Shown here piece by piece: positions 53,654 to 62,655 of a stretch of DNA of 64,000 nucleotides. Positions within the stretch are counted from its first letter, which is position 1. Each line of letters opens with the position of its first letter. The DNA is from Cytophagales bacterium. Lineage in GTDB: Bacteria; Bacteroidota; Bacteroidia; Cytophagales; Cyclobacteriaceae. The translations under genes and the position numbers were made by a program. The DNA lies in NCBI GenBank assembly GCA_033344775.1, contig JAWPMT010000004.1, positions 930,001 through 994,000 on the forward strand, written 5' to 3'. The notes below the pieces were generated by a model. That model worked only from the letters and a program-made list of their open reading frames with translations, did not search any database and was not told the DNA's origin.

Positions 53654-55129
53654 TCAAGAAACCGCATCTATATATGCTCCATTCTCATAGACTCTGTAAT
53701 TCATCGCTTTTCGTAGGACTGATGGTTTGAACATGGATTTGCCTTGCAGCATGCGACAGCATTCCTGGATGCCTTCGATGATGCTTGGGTGGGGATGGAT
53801 CAGTTCGGCGAGGACTTTGATGCCTTTGCCCATGGAGATCAATAACGCTGCGGCTTGTATGGCACTGGAGGCATGTTCCCCGATGACACGCATGCCCAAT
53901 ATCTTCATTTCGTCATCATTGGTCACAAGTATCTTGATAAAGCCCTGCACATTCCGCATGGCTACTGCACGGGAAATGGTGCTATAATCGAGGCTTACGA
54001 CTTTATAATCAAGCTTTTGTTGCTGGGCCTGCACCTCATTCATACCTACTCCTGCGATTTCTGGCGCAAGGAACATGATCGTGGAAATATTCTCGTAGAT
54101 CAGCGGTTCAGGGTTACCATAGATCTTCTCTATGGCATGTCTACCCTCCAGTTCCCCGACATTAACCAATGAAATGTCCGCGGTGATGTCTCCTACCGCA
54201 TAGATGTTATCAATACTCGTCTGGGTGTCTTTGTCCTTGATTCCTCGCTTATCTATGTCAATATGGAGGTTTTCACTGAACAGGTCGTCATAGTTGGGTA
54301 CCCTACCTACGGAAACCAATGCTTTCTCTACCTTAAAAACTTCCTTGGTCCCGTCATTGTATTCCAGTGTATAAACGACCTCCCCCATTTCCACTTTCAT
54401 TTCTACTAATTGGGAATTTCGATGGATCAGGACGTCTTTAGCTTCCAGATTTTGCTCTACAATTTGCACCACATCTTCGTCCTCAAAAGGGAGAATTCGG
54501 TCACCTTTGTCAATCAGATGAACCTTCGTATGTCCGAAATTGGAAAAGATCGTGGCAAACTCACATCCGATCACTCCTGCTCCAAGAATGACCATGCTCT
54601 TTGGGAAGTCCTTCAAATTTCCGAGTCCATCACTGGTGAAAATGTGCTCCTCATCAATTGGAATGTGAGGTAACTTCCTGGGTCGGCTTCCTGTGGCTAA
54701 AATGATATTATCGGCCTCAATCTCATGCGTTGCTTCGCTATTCACCACCTCCACACGATGGGTGTCCAGGATGTGGGCTGTTCCATGTAAAAATTGAAAG
54801 CAATCCCCCAGCGTCACGTTGATGTTATTCATGTGATGCGTCAGCATGCCCTGCCGATCGTCAACGGCCTTGGCCACCTCTCCAGCGACTTTCGCATAAG
54901 AAAAGTCCGGATGGTCAATCCCAAATGACTTTCCGTGTTGTCGAATGAAAAATGCTTCCCGGGAAAGTTCCCACCAGGTTTTACTCCATAAAGCTCCCTG
55001 ATGAATACCTGCTCCTCCCAATTTATCTTTTTCTATAAGGAGTACTTTTTTGCCGTAATCAACGGCTCTCATGGCGGCGGCGTAACCGGACGGACCGGCT
55101 CCAATGACACAAACGTCGAATCTTTCCAT
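53654..55129 (-). CDS. Dihydrolipoamide dehydrogenase-like flavoprotein without redox cysteines
   Basis: 491 residues from the ATG at 55129 (ATG at 55153 also possible but adds eight residues unusual for the family). FAD site GAGPSGYAAAM, NAD(P) site GAGVIGCEFATIFSNFG, central VSVGRVPNYDD, FAD-binding YAVGDITADI and interface HPHPSIIEG are present. At the redox-active site, where the family has CxxxxC (GGTCLNVGCIPSK), this protein has GGAGIHQGALWSK: both Cys are Gly41 and Ala46. It therefore should not reduce lipoyl groups and may be a transhydrogenase-like or other oxidoreductase. Single gene. Confidence 0.85.
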   Translation of the reverse strand: MERFDVCVIGAGPSGYAAAMRAVDYGKKVLLIEKDKLGGAGIHQGALWSKTWWELSREAFFIRQHGKSFGIDHPDFSYAKVAGEVAKAVDDRQGMLTHHMNNINVTLGDCFQFLHGTAHILDTHRVEVVNSEATHEIEADNIILATGSRPRKLPHIPIDEEHIFTSDGLGNLKDFPKSMVILGAGVIGCEFATIFSNFGHTKVHLIDKGDRILPFEDEDVVQIVEQNLEAKDVLIHRNSQLVEMKVEMGEVVYTLEYNDGTKEVFKVEKALVSVGRVPNYDDLFSENLHIDIDKRGIKDKDTQTSIDNIYAVGDITADISLVNVGELEGRHAIEKIYGNPEPLIYENISTIMFLAPEIAGVGMNEVQAQQQKLDYKVVSLDYSTISRAVAMRNVQGFIKILVTNDDEMKILGMRVIGEHASSAIQAAALLISMGKGIKVLAELIHPHPSIIEGIQECCRMLQGKSMFKPSVLRKAMNYRVYENGAYIDAVS

Positions 55130-55245
55130 GGCGGATATTTGGTGTAGCGTCATGGAATCTACGGAAAATTTGGAGGATTTGCTTGTTTTGAGGAGGTAGA
55201 ATTTTTCCAGGAATACTAAAACCTACTAATTCCTTGTCTCAAGCC

Positions 55246-55424
55246 ATCGTTTGAGTTTGCTCAAATGATATGGGCAAAGCAAGTTTGTGGGGACACAAAC
55301 TTGGGCATTAGTTCAATTTCAGCCAGAGCCTTGCATTAGATTCAAGTCTCAGACTTGGTTTTATTATTTGGATTAAGTCCCAGACTTAATCCAGTGTAGG
55401 GCAAGTTTGGAGGACACTAACTTG
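55246..55424. repeat. Array of five hairpins in two alternating families
   Basis: Hairpins: 55246-55269 (TTTGAG stem); 55280-55303, perfect CAAGTTTGTG-4-CACAAACTTG; 55343-55357, CAAGTCT-1-AGACTTG; 55370-55392, perfect GGATTAAGTC-3-GACTTAATCC; 55402-55424, CAAGTT...AACTTG. The second and fifth resemble each other, as do the third and fourth. They fill the 331-base gap between hisIE and the dehydrogenase homologue; no gene seen in it. Confidence 0.65.
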
Positions 55425-55484
55425 GGCCATTACTTTGGCTAATTGAGAGACAAATTTGGACCCTCACAGCGTCTGGAGCCTATT

Positions 55485-56084
55485 CTAAGAAGGACGATGG
55501 CGTTTTTTCAAAACATCAATGACCTTTTCCAGAGGAATTTCTTTGGCCTCCAGTAGGACAAGGTAGTGGAATAACAAATCAGCGGCTTCTCCTAAAAACA
55601 AGTCTTCATTATCATCCTTGGCTTCAATGACCAACTCCACCGCTTCCTCTCCTACCTTCTGGGCCACTTTATTGATCCCTTTCTGGAACAAACTCGCCGT
55701 ATAAGATTTATCCGATGGGTTCTCCTTGCGATCTTTGATGATGGACTCCAGGTAGCTGATGAACTGGACATGATTTTCATTGTCTTCTTTGAAGCATGTA
55801 TCCGCTCCTGTATGACAAGTAGGTCCAACCGGTTTCGCCTTGACCAACAGTGCATCATCGTCACAATCGAGCAAGATCTCTTCCAGCATCAGGAAATTGC
55901 CGGAAGTTTCTCCTTTCACCCATAAACGCTGTTTGCTACGGCTGAAAAAAGTCACTTTCCCCGTTTCCTGGGTCTGTTTCCAGGCGGCTTCATCCATGTA
56001 GCCAAGCATGAGAATTTTCAATGTTTCTGCATCTTGTACAATGGCCGGAATCAGGCCGTCACCTTTATCGAAATTCGGTTTCAT
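55485..56084 (-). CDS. hisIE: Histidine biosynthesis bifunctional HisIE
   Basis: 199 residues. The N-terminal cyclohydrolase has [36 protein letters not shown] and the metal-binding [26 protein letters not shown]; the C-terminal pyrophosphohydrolase has [34 protein letters not shown]. It does steps two and three of histidine synthesis (PR-ATP to PR-AMP, then ring opening). Last gene of hisHAFIE; overlaps hisF by four bases. Confidence 0.96.
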   Translation of the reverse strand: MKPNFDKGDGLIPAIVQDAETLKILMLGYMDEAAWKQTQETGKVTFFSRSKQRLWVKGETSGNFLMLEEILLDCDDDALLVKAKPVGPTCHTGADTCFKEDNENHVQFISYLESIIKDRKENPSDKSYTASLFQKGINKVAQKVGEEAVELVIEAKDDNEDLFLGEAADLLFHYLVLLEAKEIPLEKVIDVLKKRHRPS

Positions 56085-56839
56085 TTCAGTCTAACGGGTA
56101 TTTGATTGGTTTGCAAGTCCTTTTTCAGGTCTTTGATCTCTACTTCTTTATAATGGAAAATACTCGCCGCCAAAGCAGCATCGGCCTTTCCGTCTTTGAA
56201 CACATCCAAAAAGTGTGGAGCTGTACCTCCGCCTCCGGAGGCAATGACTGGTATAGAAACGGCATTTGAAACACGGGCTGTAAGATCATTAGCAAATCCG
56301 CTTTTGGTCCCATCGTGATCCATGGAAGTCAACAAGATCTCTCCTGCGCCTCGCTCTGCCACATCCATTGCCCAGGGTACTGTTTCAATATCAGTGGGTT
56401 TCGTTCCACCATGGGTATGAACCAGATCTGTGCCATCGACATTTCTGGAATCAATCGCAACGACGATGCATTGGGACCCGAAATGCGCAGCCATGCCATC
56501 GATGATGCCTGGGTTCCTCACTGCTGCAGAGTTGATCGATACTTTGTCCGCCCCGGCTTCCAGCAAGGCTGAAACATCTTCGATGGAGCTAATACCTCCA
56601 CCTACCGTAAATGGGATGTTGACCGTAGATGCGACATCAAAAACAAGCTTCAACAACGTTTTCCTCTTTTCAAGTGTTGCAGATATGTCCAGAAAAACCA
56701 GCTCATCGGCTCCTTCCTGCGCATATCTGGCCGCAAGTTCAACAGGGTCGCCGGCATCTTTCAAATCCACAAAGTTGACTCCTTTGACGGTTCGACCGTC
56801 TTTCACATCGAGGCAAGGTATGATTCGCTTGGTAAGCAT
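56081..56839 (-). CDS. hisF: Imidazole glycerol phosphate synthase cyclase subunit
   Basis: 252 residues, (beta/alpha)8 barrel. [22 protein letters not shown] contains the catalytic Asp near 11, and [10 protein letters not shown] the second near 130; phosphate sites VGGGISS and ASGGGG are seen. With HisH it forms imidazole glycerol phosphate and AICAR from PRFAR and ammonia. It overlaps hisIE and follows hisA by one base. Confidence 0.97.
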   Translation of the reverse strand: MLTKRIIPCLDVKDGRTVKGVNFVDLKDAGDPVELAARYAQEGADELVFLDISATLEKRKTLLKLVFDVASTVNIPFTVGGGISSIEDVSALLEAGADKVSINSAAVRNPGIIDGMAAHFGSQCIVVAIDSRNVDGTDLVHTHGGTKPTDIETVPWAMDVAERGAGEILLTSMDHDGTKSGFANDLTARVSNAVSIPVIASGGGGTAPHFLDVFKDGKADAALAASIFHYKEVEIKDLKKDLQTNQIPVRLK

Positions 56840-56840
56840 A

Positions 56841-57566
56841 TTAGTTCTGACTTTGAAAGGCCGACAATTGTTCTAAAGTTACTTTGCCTTCGTAAATGGC
56901 CTTGCCCACGATGGCGCCAAATAATCCAGCCTCGCGTAAGGCATGAAGGTCTTCCATCGAAGAAACGCCACCACTGGCGATCAATTTGACCGCCGGAAAA
57001 TGATCCAATATTTTTTTATACAAACCGACAGCCGGGCCGGTCAGCATTCCATCTTTAGAAATATCTGTACAGATCACATATTCGAGCCCTTGCTCCAGGT
57101 AGAATTCCAGAAACTCGAATAGTCCTAATTCGGAAGTCTCCTGCCATCCTGAAACCATGATTTTCTCATTCAGTACATCCGCTCCTAGAATGATTTTCTC
57201 CCCACCGTAATTTTTGATCCAGTTCAGAAAAGTCTCTCGGTCCTTCGCGGCAATAGATCCTCCAGTAATTTGCGTAGCCCCCGAAGCAAAAGCCTGTTGC
57301 AAATCCGCATCAGTTTTCAATCCTCCTCCGAAATCTACCGTAAGAGAGGTCTCCCTGGTGATGGCCTCCAAAACGGCTTCGTTCACGATGTGCTTTGACT
57401 TAGCGCCATCCAAATCTACCAGGTGCAATCGGTTCAATCCCGCTGCTTCAAAGCTTTTGGCCACCTCAACCGGATTGTCATGATAGGTAGTTTGCTGCTC
57501 ATAATCACCTTTCGTGAGTCGAACGCATTGTCCGTTAATAATATCGATGGCCGGAATGATGTGCAT
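56841..57566 (-). CDS. hisA: Phosphoribosylformimino-5-aminoimidazole carboxamide ribotide isomerase
   Basis: 241 residues. [22 protein letters not shown] at the start with the catalytic Asp, DFGGGLKT and [11 protein letters not shown] for phosphate binding, and [18 protein letters not shown] with the second Asp: the HisA signature. It isomerises ProFAR to PRFAR. Between hisH and hisF with gaps of one base each. Confidence 0.97.
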   Translation of the reverse strand: MHIIPAIDIINGQCVRLTKGDYEQQTTYHDNPVEVAKSFEAAGLNRLHLVDLDGAKSKHIVNEAVLEAITRETSLTVDFGGGLKTDADLQQAFASGATQITGGSIAAKDRETFLNWIKNYGGEKIILGADVLNEKIMVSGWQETSELGLFEFLEFYLEQGLEYVICTDISKDGMLTGPAVGLYKKILDHFPAVKLIASGGVSSMEDLHALREAGLFGAIVGKAIYEGKVTLEQLSAFQSQN

Positions 57567-57567
57567 C

Positions 57568-58149
57568 TTAGAGGTTGATAAAGTTGGACAAGATCTTCAA
57601 GCCGCTTTCTGCGCTTTTCTCAGGGTGCGGCTGAATGGCATAGTAATTATCTTTTTGCACCGCCGCTGAAAAAGGTACACCATAGTCACAGGTAGCTACC
57701 GTATGTGGACATTCCTCTACGTAATAACTATGCACAAAATAAAGGAAGCTACCAGCTTCAATATCCTGCATCAATGCCCCTTGGGTTTTAGAAATATCAT
57801 TCCATCCCATGTGTGGAACCTTATGATCGGTTGAAAATTTGCGCACCGTTGCGTCTATCAGTCCCAGTCCCGGCGTATCTCCTTCTTCCAGATGTTTGCA
57901 CATCAATTGCATGCCCAGACAAATACCCAAAAACGGCTGATGTAGATCAACCAGTACTTGATCCAGCTTTCTCGCTCTCAGGTAATTCATCGCCGAGCTG
58001 GCTTCTCCCTGTCCGGGAAATATCACCTTATCCGCAGCACGCAATTCTTCCGGATCATCGGTCACTTTTGGTGTGATGCCGAGGCGATTGAGCGCGAAAG
58101 TCAGGGACTGGATATTGCCCGCATTGTACTTGACAATTGCAATGTTCAT
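57568..58149 (-). CDS. hisH: Imidazole glycerol phosphate synthase glutaminase subunit
   Basis: 193 residues. The class I amidotransferase triad is present: nucleophile Cys in LGICLGMQLM, and His/Glu in QPHPEKS. It frees ammonia from glutamine for HisF. The first gene of the his operon; no obvious attenuator leader peptide is seen. Confidence 0.96.
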   Translation of the reverse strand: MNIAIVKYNAGNIQSLTFALNRLGITPKVTDDPEELRAADKVIFPGQGEASSAMNYLRARKLDQVLVDLHQPFLGICLGMQLMCKHLEEGDTPGLGLIDATVRKFSTDHKVPHMGWNDISKTQGALMQDIEAGSFLYFVHSYYVEECPHTVATCDYGVPFSAAVQKDNYYAIQPHPEKSAESGLKILSNFINL

Positions 58150-58255
58150 GCTTGTGCTTGAAATGAAGGTGCGAAGTTAATCGTAAGAACTCTTCGATAA
58201 CCTCAGAGTTCTAAAAAAGGTCATCTATTTCGAACAAAGAGCTGCTAAAAAGAAT

Positions 58256-58332
58256 TGACGTCAGACTGGGCCGTCATCTCCGAGACCATCGAAATCTTCA
58301 TTGAAGCACACTTCGATGGGCTCAGTGTGGCA
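58256..58332. repeat. Dispersed extragenic hairpin
   Basis: GACGTCAGACTGGGCCGTCATC, then CCATCGAA (58287-58294) pairing with TTCGATGG (58312-58319). It is in the gap between hisH and the phenylalanine hydroxylase gene. Similar in style to the GTCAT-type palindromes elsewhere in the window but not a close copy. Confidence 0.4.
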
Positions 58333-58337
58333 CAAAA

Positions 58338-59084
58338 TCAAGCGGGAACGGCTCCCGCTTTGCTGGCCGCCATTTCTTCTACAACCGCCTTAACCTCAGG
58401 AATAGACTCATACAATTGCTCGTAGGATTCGATGACGAAATATCGGTCCTGGAATACACTTTTGGTGTAGCCTGTATCCGCAATGTGTTGTACCGAAAAG
58501 TCATAATGAGGTGGCTCATCGGACAAGCAGAATTTTGTTTCTCCCGCAGAAGACAGTATCCCGGCACCATAAATACGCGTACCGACTGACTCACGGATCA
58601 AGCCAAATTCTACGGTGTACCAGTAAACTCTGGAAAGAATATCAATGGCAAAAGGATTGTCATGGTATTCCAGGCCGATATTGCTTAAAGCTTCCAGAAA
58701 ATCCACAAAGGCCTGGTTGGTCAATAAAGGCACATGGGCGAAGACATCATGGAACATGTCTGGCTCTTCCAGATAATCCAGCTCCTTCATTTTTCGCAGC
58801 CACGTAGTAGCCGGAAAGCGTTTATTGGACATCAACTCAAAGAAGGTGTAATCGGGCACAATACCCGGAACCACCACCAATTCCCAGCCGGTGATCTCTT
58901 TCAACAATCGGTTGACTTCCTTGAAATCGGGAATACGATCTGCCACAAATCCGATTTTGTCCAGACCATCCAGATAAGCCTGGCTCGCCGCATTAGGAAG
59001 GTTTTGCTGCTGGCGTTCGAAAAGGACATTCCACACCTGGAAATCCTCCTCTCTGTAATTGGCATAAATCTGTTGCAATGACAA
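58338..59084 (-). CDS. phhA: Phenylalanine 4-monooxygenase (biopterin-dependent)
   Basis: About 248 residues. Iron ligands are the two His of MFHDVFAHVPLL and the Glu in YWYTVEFGLI; VPGIVPDYTFFELMSNKRFPATTWLR and GETKFCLSDEPPHYDF are typical. It hydroxylates phenylalanine to tyrosine with tetrahydropterin. Start uncertain: no ATG exists, a GTG at 59138 would add an odd hydrophobic stretch, and a TTG at 59084 (LSLQQIYANY) fits homologues better. Runs in the same direction as his genes but separated by a hairpin. Confidence 0.88.
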   Translation of the reverse strand: MSLQQIYANYREEDFQVWNVLFERQQQNLPNAASQAYLDGLDKIGFVADRIPDFKEVNRLLKEITGWELVVVPGIVPDYTFFELMSNKRFPATTWLRKMKELDYLEEPDMFHDVFAHVPLLTNQAFVDFLEALSNIGLEYHDNPFAIDILSRVYWYTVEFGLIRESVGTRIYGAGILSSAGETKFCLSDEPPHYDFSVQHIADTGYTKSVFQDRYFVIESYEQLYESIPEVKAVVEEMAASKAGAVPA

Positions 59085-59243
59085 ATAAATTAGAAGTTCA
59101 ACAATGATTATCAGACAAAAGTAACTGTATCGAAGCACGAATAGTGCCCAAATTCCAAATATTATTTTGAATTGATTTTACCTAGATGCATAGAAACATC
59201 CCCCTTCCCTCGTTTCCACGAACGGCTTCAAGAGGGATTTTGC

Positions 59244-59861
59244 TCACAACACAAATGCTATCAAACTGTAAGCCAGCAAATTGGCAGAAGCATGGGCAAT
59301 CCAGCCTGGAATAATGCTACCATCAGCAAGCTTTTCATTCAAATGGACTTTGACATACGCTCCAATGGTGGGAATGATAAAAATGATCACCAGAAATAAG
59401 ACATTCTGAGTAATCGCAAGGAAAAGCAGTGTGTGAATGCCTCCAAAAATCACCGCCTGAATGATGTTGCCTGTTTTGTAATTAGTAACTGCAATTAGTC
59501 TTTTGGCCACAAAACCACGGAAAAAGATCTCTTCTGAAAGACTGGTCTTAAGACTGGCCACAACCAACAATGTGAATATAGATTCCGTTCCGAAACCCAT
59601 CATTCTTAGTTTACCCGTTACGCTCCTGGGATCATGCAAAACTTCAATGAACCCTTTATCAACAAGTATGGCAATGAACATGGTAGAAGCTAACACAAGC
59701 ATTAGCAATAGGGCATATAGATTGGCTTTTCGTGAAGATTTTTTGAGTCCTATGTAATCTAGAAAACCAGCGACCTTCTTTTCTCGGATCAGATAAACTA
59801 TAAAGGGTATTGCTGCAAAGGCCAATACTTGTTTAATGGCGTTGAGTAGTGTTTCGATCAT
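59244..59861 (-). CDS. CPBP family intramembrane metalloprotease
   Basis: 205 residues with about six membrane segments. Motif 1 EEIFFR (Glu110, Glu111, Arg115), motif 2 FGGIH (His143) and motif 3 HASAN (His190) are the CPBP/CAAX-protease signature. Such proteins may process prenylated peptides or confer bacteriocin immunity. Function here is unknown. Runs leftwards alone. Confidence 0.8.
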   Translation of the reverse strand: MIETLLNAIKQVLAFAAIPFIVYLIREKKVAGFLDYIGLKKSSRKANLYALLLMLVLASTMFIAILVDKGFIEVLHDPRSVTGKLRMMGFGTESIFTLLVVASLKTSLSEEIFFRGFVAKRLIAVTNYKTGNIIQAVIFGGIHTLLFLAITQNVLFLVIIFIIPTIGAYVKVHLNEKLADGSIIPGWIAHASANLLAYSLIAFVL

Positions 59862-59987
59862 GATTATTCCATTTAGATATTCTATAAATAAGCTTTGACG
59901 CGATGGCCCATTTCCTTTCTCTACCCTTTCATTCCCTAAAGGGGAAGGGAAAATTGGGTATAGCCATATACTAAGCGATTGCTTTTC

Positions 59988-60191
59988 TTACTTTTCAATT
60001 TGAATGACATCTCCGGGTTCACAATTCAGGGCTTCACAAATGGCAAGCAGTGTCCCAAAACGAATGCCTTTGGCTTTGCCTGTCTTTAGCAGCGAGAGAT
60101 TAGTCATGGAAATGCCCACTTTCTCCGACAGCTCAGAAAGTTTCATTTTGCGCTGTGCCATCACCACATCCAGCGTTACAACAATCTTCAT
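59988..60191 (-). CDS. XRE-family regulator (YozG-like)
   Basis: 67 residues from the ATG at 60191, chosen because it overlaps the DUF2975 stop as ATGA. A compact helix-turn-helix (LSELSEKVGISMTNLSLLKTGKAKG, LLAICEALNCEPGDVIQI). This kind regularly follows a DUF2975 membrane protein and probably represses its own operon. Two palindromes lie upstream of the partner gene. Confidence 0.85.
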   Translation of the reverse strand: MKIVVTLDVVMAQRKMKLSELSEKVGISMTNLSLLKTGKAKGIRFGTLLAICEALNCEPGDVIQIEK

Positions 60192-60763
60192 ACGAATGAC
60201 TGGTTCTCTTCGCTCAACAATTGCCCCTGCTTGAATATCTCGGCTAGCACCTTGCAGCCCAACGCAAACATTAAAGGCACGAAAGGAACGTCGAGAGACC
60301 AAGAGAATAATGATGCTTCCTCTACATCCCCTTTATAATAAAAATTGAAGGCACTTAGCGCTGCAATCAATAATCCGTATTTAGCCATTTGACTAAACGC
60401 TTCGATATTTTCCCTATAGAAAGTCTTCCCATCGATCACCGTTTTAAGAAGAATTGCTGCTCGTCTCATGATCAGTAATGTCAACACGAAAAAAATACTG
60501 GCTCGAATCAGGATCCACCATTTCGTTGCCGTAGGGATCACACTCAGCTGATTCACGGAATCATTGCAATCTGCTTTGCACCAATTCAGGCTTACACCTG
60601 CGCCAGGTTGTCCCGCATCAGGAATGTTGAATTGCTCAGCAAAAGCAGCATCAGTTATTCCCATGATCATCACAATGGTGAATACCACGAATAATAGGCC
60701 ACAAAACCCAAAGAAGAATTGCAGGATACGATAAGCAATTAGCAGGCTGTTATTTTGTTTCAT
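60188..60763 (-). CDS. DUF2975 family membrane protein
   Basis: 191 residues. Four predicted membrane segments: ILQFFFGFCGLLFVVFTIVMIM, WWILIRASIFFVLTLLIM, MAKYGLLIAALSAFNFYY and LDVPFVPLMFALGCKVL; ends in a short tail. Pairing with a YozG-like HTH is the usual DUF2975 arrangement, thought to be a small membrane-linked regulatory unit. Function unknown. Confidence 0.8.
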   Translation of the reverse strand: MKQNNSLLIAYRILQFFFGFCGLLFVVFTIVMIMGITDAAFAEQFNIPDAGQPGAGVSLNWCKADCNDSVNQLSVIPTATKWWILIRASIFFVLTLLIMRRAAILLKTVIDGKTFYRENIEAFSQMAKYGLLIAALSAFNFYYKGDVEEASLFSWSLDVPFVPLMFALGCKVLAEIFKQGQLLSEENQSFV

Positions 60764-60774
60764 ATAAAATAATT

Positions 60775-60812
60775 TACTTTAAAAGTATAATATTTTATGT
60801 AAAACATAAAAT
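60775..60812. promoter_or_regulatory. Two palindromes upstream of the DUF2975/YozG operon
   Basis: TACTTTAAAAGTA (60775-60787, 6-1-6) and ATTTTATGT-3-ACATAAAAT (60792-60812, 9-3-9) lie 12-49 bases upstream of the DUF2975 start. They are good operator candidates for the small HTH regulator of the same operon. Confidence 0.5.
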
Positions 60813-60837
60813 TCCTTTTTTTTGGAAATCAAAACAT

Positions 60838-60865
60838 CCCCCTAGCCCCCTTCGAAGGGGGACTT
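60838..60865. repeat. C/G-tract palindrome repeat, copy 1
   Basis: CCCCCTAGCCCCC, TTCGAA, GGGGGACTT. The core CCCCCTTCGAAGGGGG (60846-60861) is a perfect palindrome. Similar ends occur at 62384-62442. Confidence 0.55.
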
Positions 60866-60926
60866 AATCTGCAATGGATTTTTATTACGCTATAAATTCT
60901 AATCTGGTCGTTTGTATTTAACAGTA

Positions 60927-62150
60927 TTATTGCTTCAGCATGCGGATGTGCTGCCGGCCTTCGCCATTTTGCATCAGGATCATATAGGTACCCGCATCCA
61001 ATCGATTGATCATTTCATTCAATTGAAGCTCTGCTTGAGGAACCGTTAAATTTTGTTGAGAGAATAATTTCTGACCGGAAGTGTTGACCAATGCCCAATC
61101 GAACACACCTTCAAGAGATTTTGTGAATTGAAAGCTCGAAACGACCGGATTAGGATAAATTCCTAATTGAGGAATGGCATCATGTTCAGCTGCTTGCACA
61201 AAGGCAATAGGACTGAATTCGAACTGACCGTCGAAATCAACTTGTCTCAGTCGGTAATAGCTGTTACCATGTACAGACCGATCGTAAAATTGATAGTGTT
61301 TTTGTTCATCGGTAGTTCCATTCCCTTCTACAAATCCAATGGATTCAAAGTCAATACCGTCCGTACTTTTCTCTACATAGAACCCTTCGTTATTCAATTC
61401 TGTGGCAGTAGACCAATCTAATTGAGCGGTACCTGGTGAAGCGAGGCTCGTTTTGAAGCTCAAGAGTTTGACAGGAAGTGTGGTTGCTCCGCACGAAGTA
61501 TTACTACTTCCTTCTGTACATGTTGTGAAGGATTGAGTCGTCTCACCGGACGTTGAAAAAGTACCTCCGTAGCTTACCTGACCACTTCCTTCCAGGGTCC
61601 CATTATTACGAATGTTAATGTTACCACTAGATGTAACCGACCCATTTACGGTAAAAGTCCCTGTATTTCCACCGTTGTTTCCGCCTACTCTTATATTACC
61701 ATTTCCCACATCTACCGAACCTGTTGTCGCTACTGTGATTGACCCTCCATTGGTCAAAACAAGATTATCGGTACCATTTCCATCCCCGACATTCAAATCA
61801 CCATTCACAATCACAGTCGCTCCATCTACAATCAGGCGGCGATTGGTATTTACCGTTGCGCCCTCATTGATGGTGAAGGTACCCCCCAGGATATATAGCC
61901 AGCTTGAATTTTGATTGAGATTAAGGGTGACACAAGATTCAACCGTGATGTTACCATCGATATCCCAGAAGTCAGCAGAAGTAATTGTACAAGACACAGC
62001 AGAACTGCAATCATTATTCGTAGGAATATTGAGCGTTCCGCCGCTTTCTAATTGGGCTTCTGTGGGGCACTGGGCATTCACAATCATTGGCAGTAAGACC
62101 AAACAGATCAGACTTAAAATTCGGGCGGGTTGGTTGATATGAAGTTCCAT
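60927..62150 (-). CDS. T9SS-secreted protein with Asn/Gly-rich repeats
   Basis: 407 residues from the ATG at 62150 (a TTG at 62183 is less likely). Signal peptide to about 27 (ILSLICLVLLPMIVNAQ), a beta-rich region of N/G/T-containing turns (NTNRRLIVDGATVIVNG, SGNINIRNNGTLEGSG) like a beta-helix, a fibronectin-like region (WSTATELNNEGFYVEKSTDG) and a T9SS type A sorting domain (LGIYPNPVVSSFQF to RMLKQ). Exported and surface-attached. No named family for the repeat part. Confidence 0.82.
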   Translation of the reverse strand: MELHINQPARILSLICLVLLPMIVNAQCPTEAQLESGGTLNIPTNNDCSSAVSCTITSADFWDIDGNITVESCVTLNLNQNSSWLYILGGTFTINEGATVNTNRRLIVDGATVIVNGDLNVGDGNGTDNLVLTNGGSITVATTGSVDVGNGNIRVGGNNGGNTGTFTVNGSVTSSGNINIRNNGTLEGSGQVSYGGTFSTSGETTQSFTTCTEGSSNTSCGATTLPVKLLSFKTSLASPGTAQLDWSTATELNNEGFYVEKSTDGIDFESIGFVEGNGTTDEQKHYQFYDRSVHGNSYYRLRQVDFDGQFEFSPIAFVQAAEHDAIPQLGIYPNPVVSSFQFTKSLEGVFDWALVNTSGQKLFSQQNLTVPQAELQLNEMINRLDAGTYMILMQNGEGRQHIRMLKQ

Positions 62151-62542
62151 AAGCTTCTTCGATTGCTCGTGATACAAGATCAAAATGATGAAGCAATACT
62201 ATTTTGAGACCCGCTGAATAACGGTAATATTCGATAAAGTGAGTCGATCGGTAGGTTTTCGGAAATAAGGGTGCGATCACCTTTTTTCAAAGCATTTGTC
62301 GACGATTCCGGTCCATTCGTCGTTGCTTTTCGCTAAACGGGAAGGGATGCTCCGTGGAAGGGAATTTAGTTGGGATGAAAAATCCCCCGGTCTTTCAGGC
62401 ACCGTCGCATCCGCGAACGGCTTTTAATAAAGGGGGACTTGCAACTGCTTTCGGAGTTTAAGGCTAATTTTCTTTCCGTCATCCTACGTTTGAACAAGCC
62501 TTAAATTGAGGATTTGTTTAACTCAGAAAAGGAGGAGAAAGA
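62151..62542. other. Intergenic region with one repeat, no gene seen
   Basis: Between the T9SS protein and the decayed wecB. It contains only the C/G-tract repeat at 62384-62442; the remaining frames are short and unconvincing. Confidence 0.6.
62384..62442. repeat. C/G-tract repeat, copy 2
   Basis: TCCCCC at 62385-62390 and GGGGGACTT at 62434-62442 frame a CCGT...ACGG stem. Same ends as the copy at 60838-60865. Confidence 0.5.
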
Positions 62543-62617
62543 ATAAGACTATTTCTCGTCATTTGTCTTAAAGACCGTCAGGAATCAGAGTCCCTTTCTC
62601 CACTACTTAAATCTTGA
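62543..62617 (+). pseudogene. Remnant of the wecB N-terminus
   Basis: In frame from ATA at 62543 (probably a decayed ATG; GGAGG lies just upstream): LFLVIC, DRQE and SLSPLLKS align with the KIFLVIGTRPEAIKLSPLLK start of UDP-GlcNAc 2-epimerases. It ends at a TGA (62615-62617). About 55 codons that should follow are missing, and the next matching sequence (QAEQTGNIM) is in another frame after a TGA at 62626-62628. Confidence 0.55.
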
Positions 62618-62655
62618 ACAGTTCATGAGGCCAAGCCGAACAAACAGGTAACATC

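Noticed and set aside
55246-55424. Hairpin array as CRISPR
   Set aside because: Units differ in sequence, spacing is irregular, and no cas genes are present.
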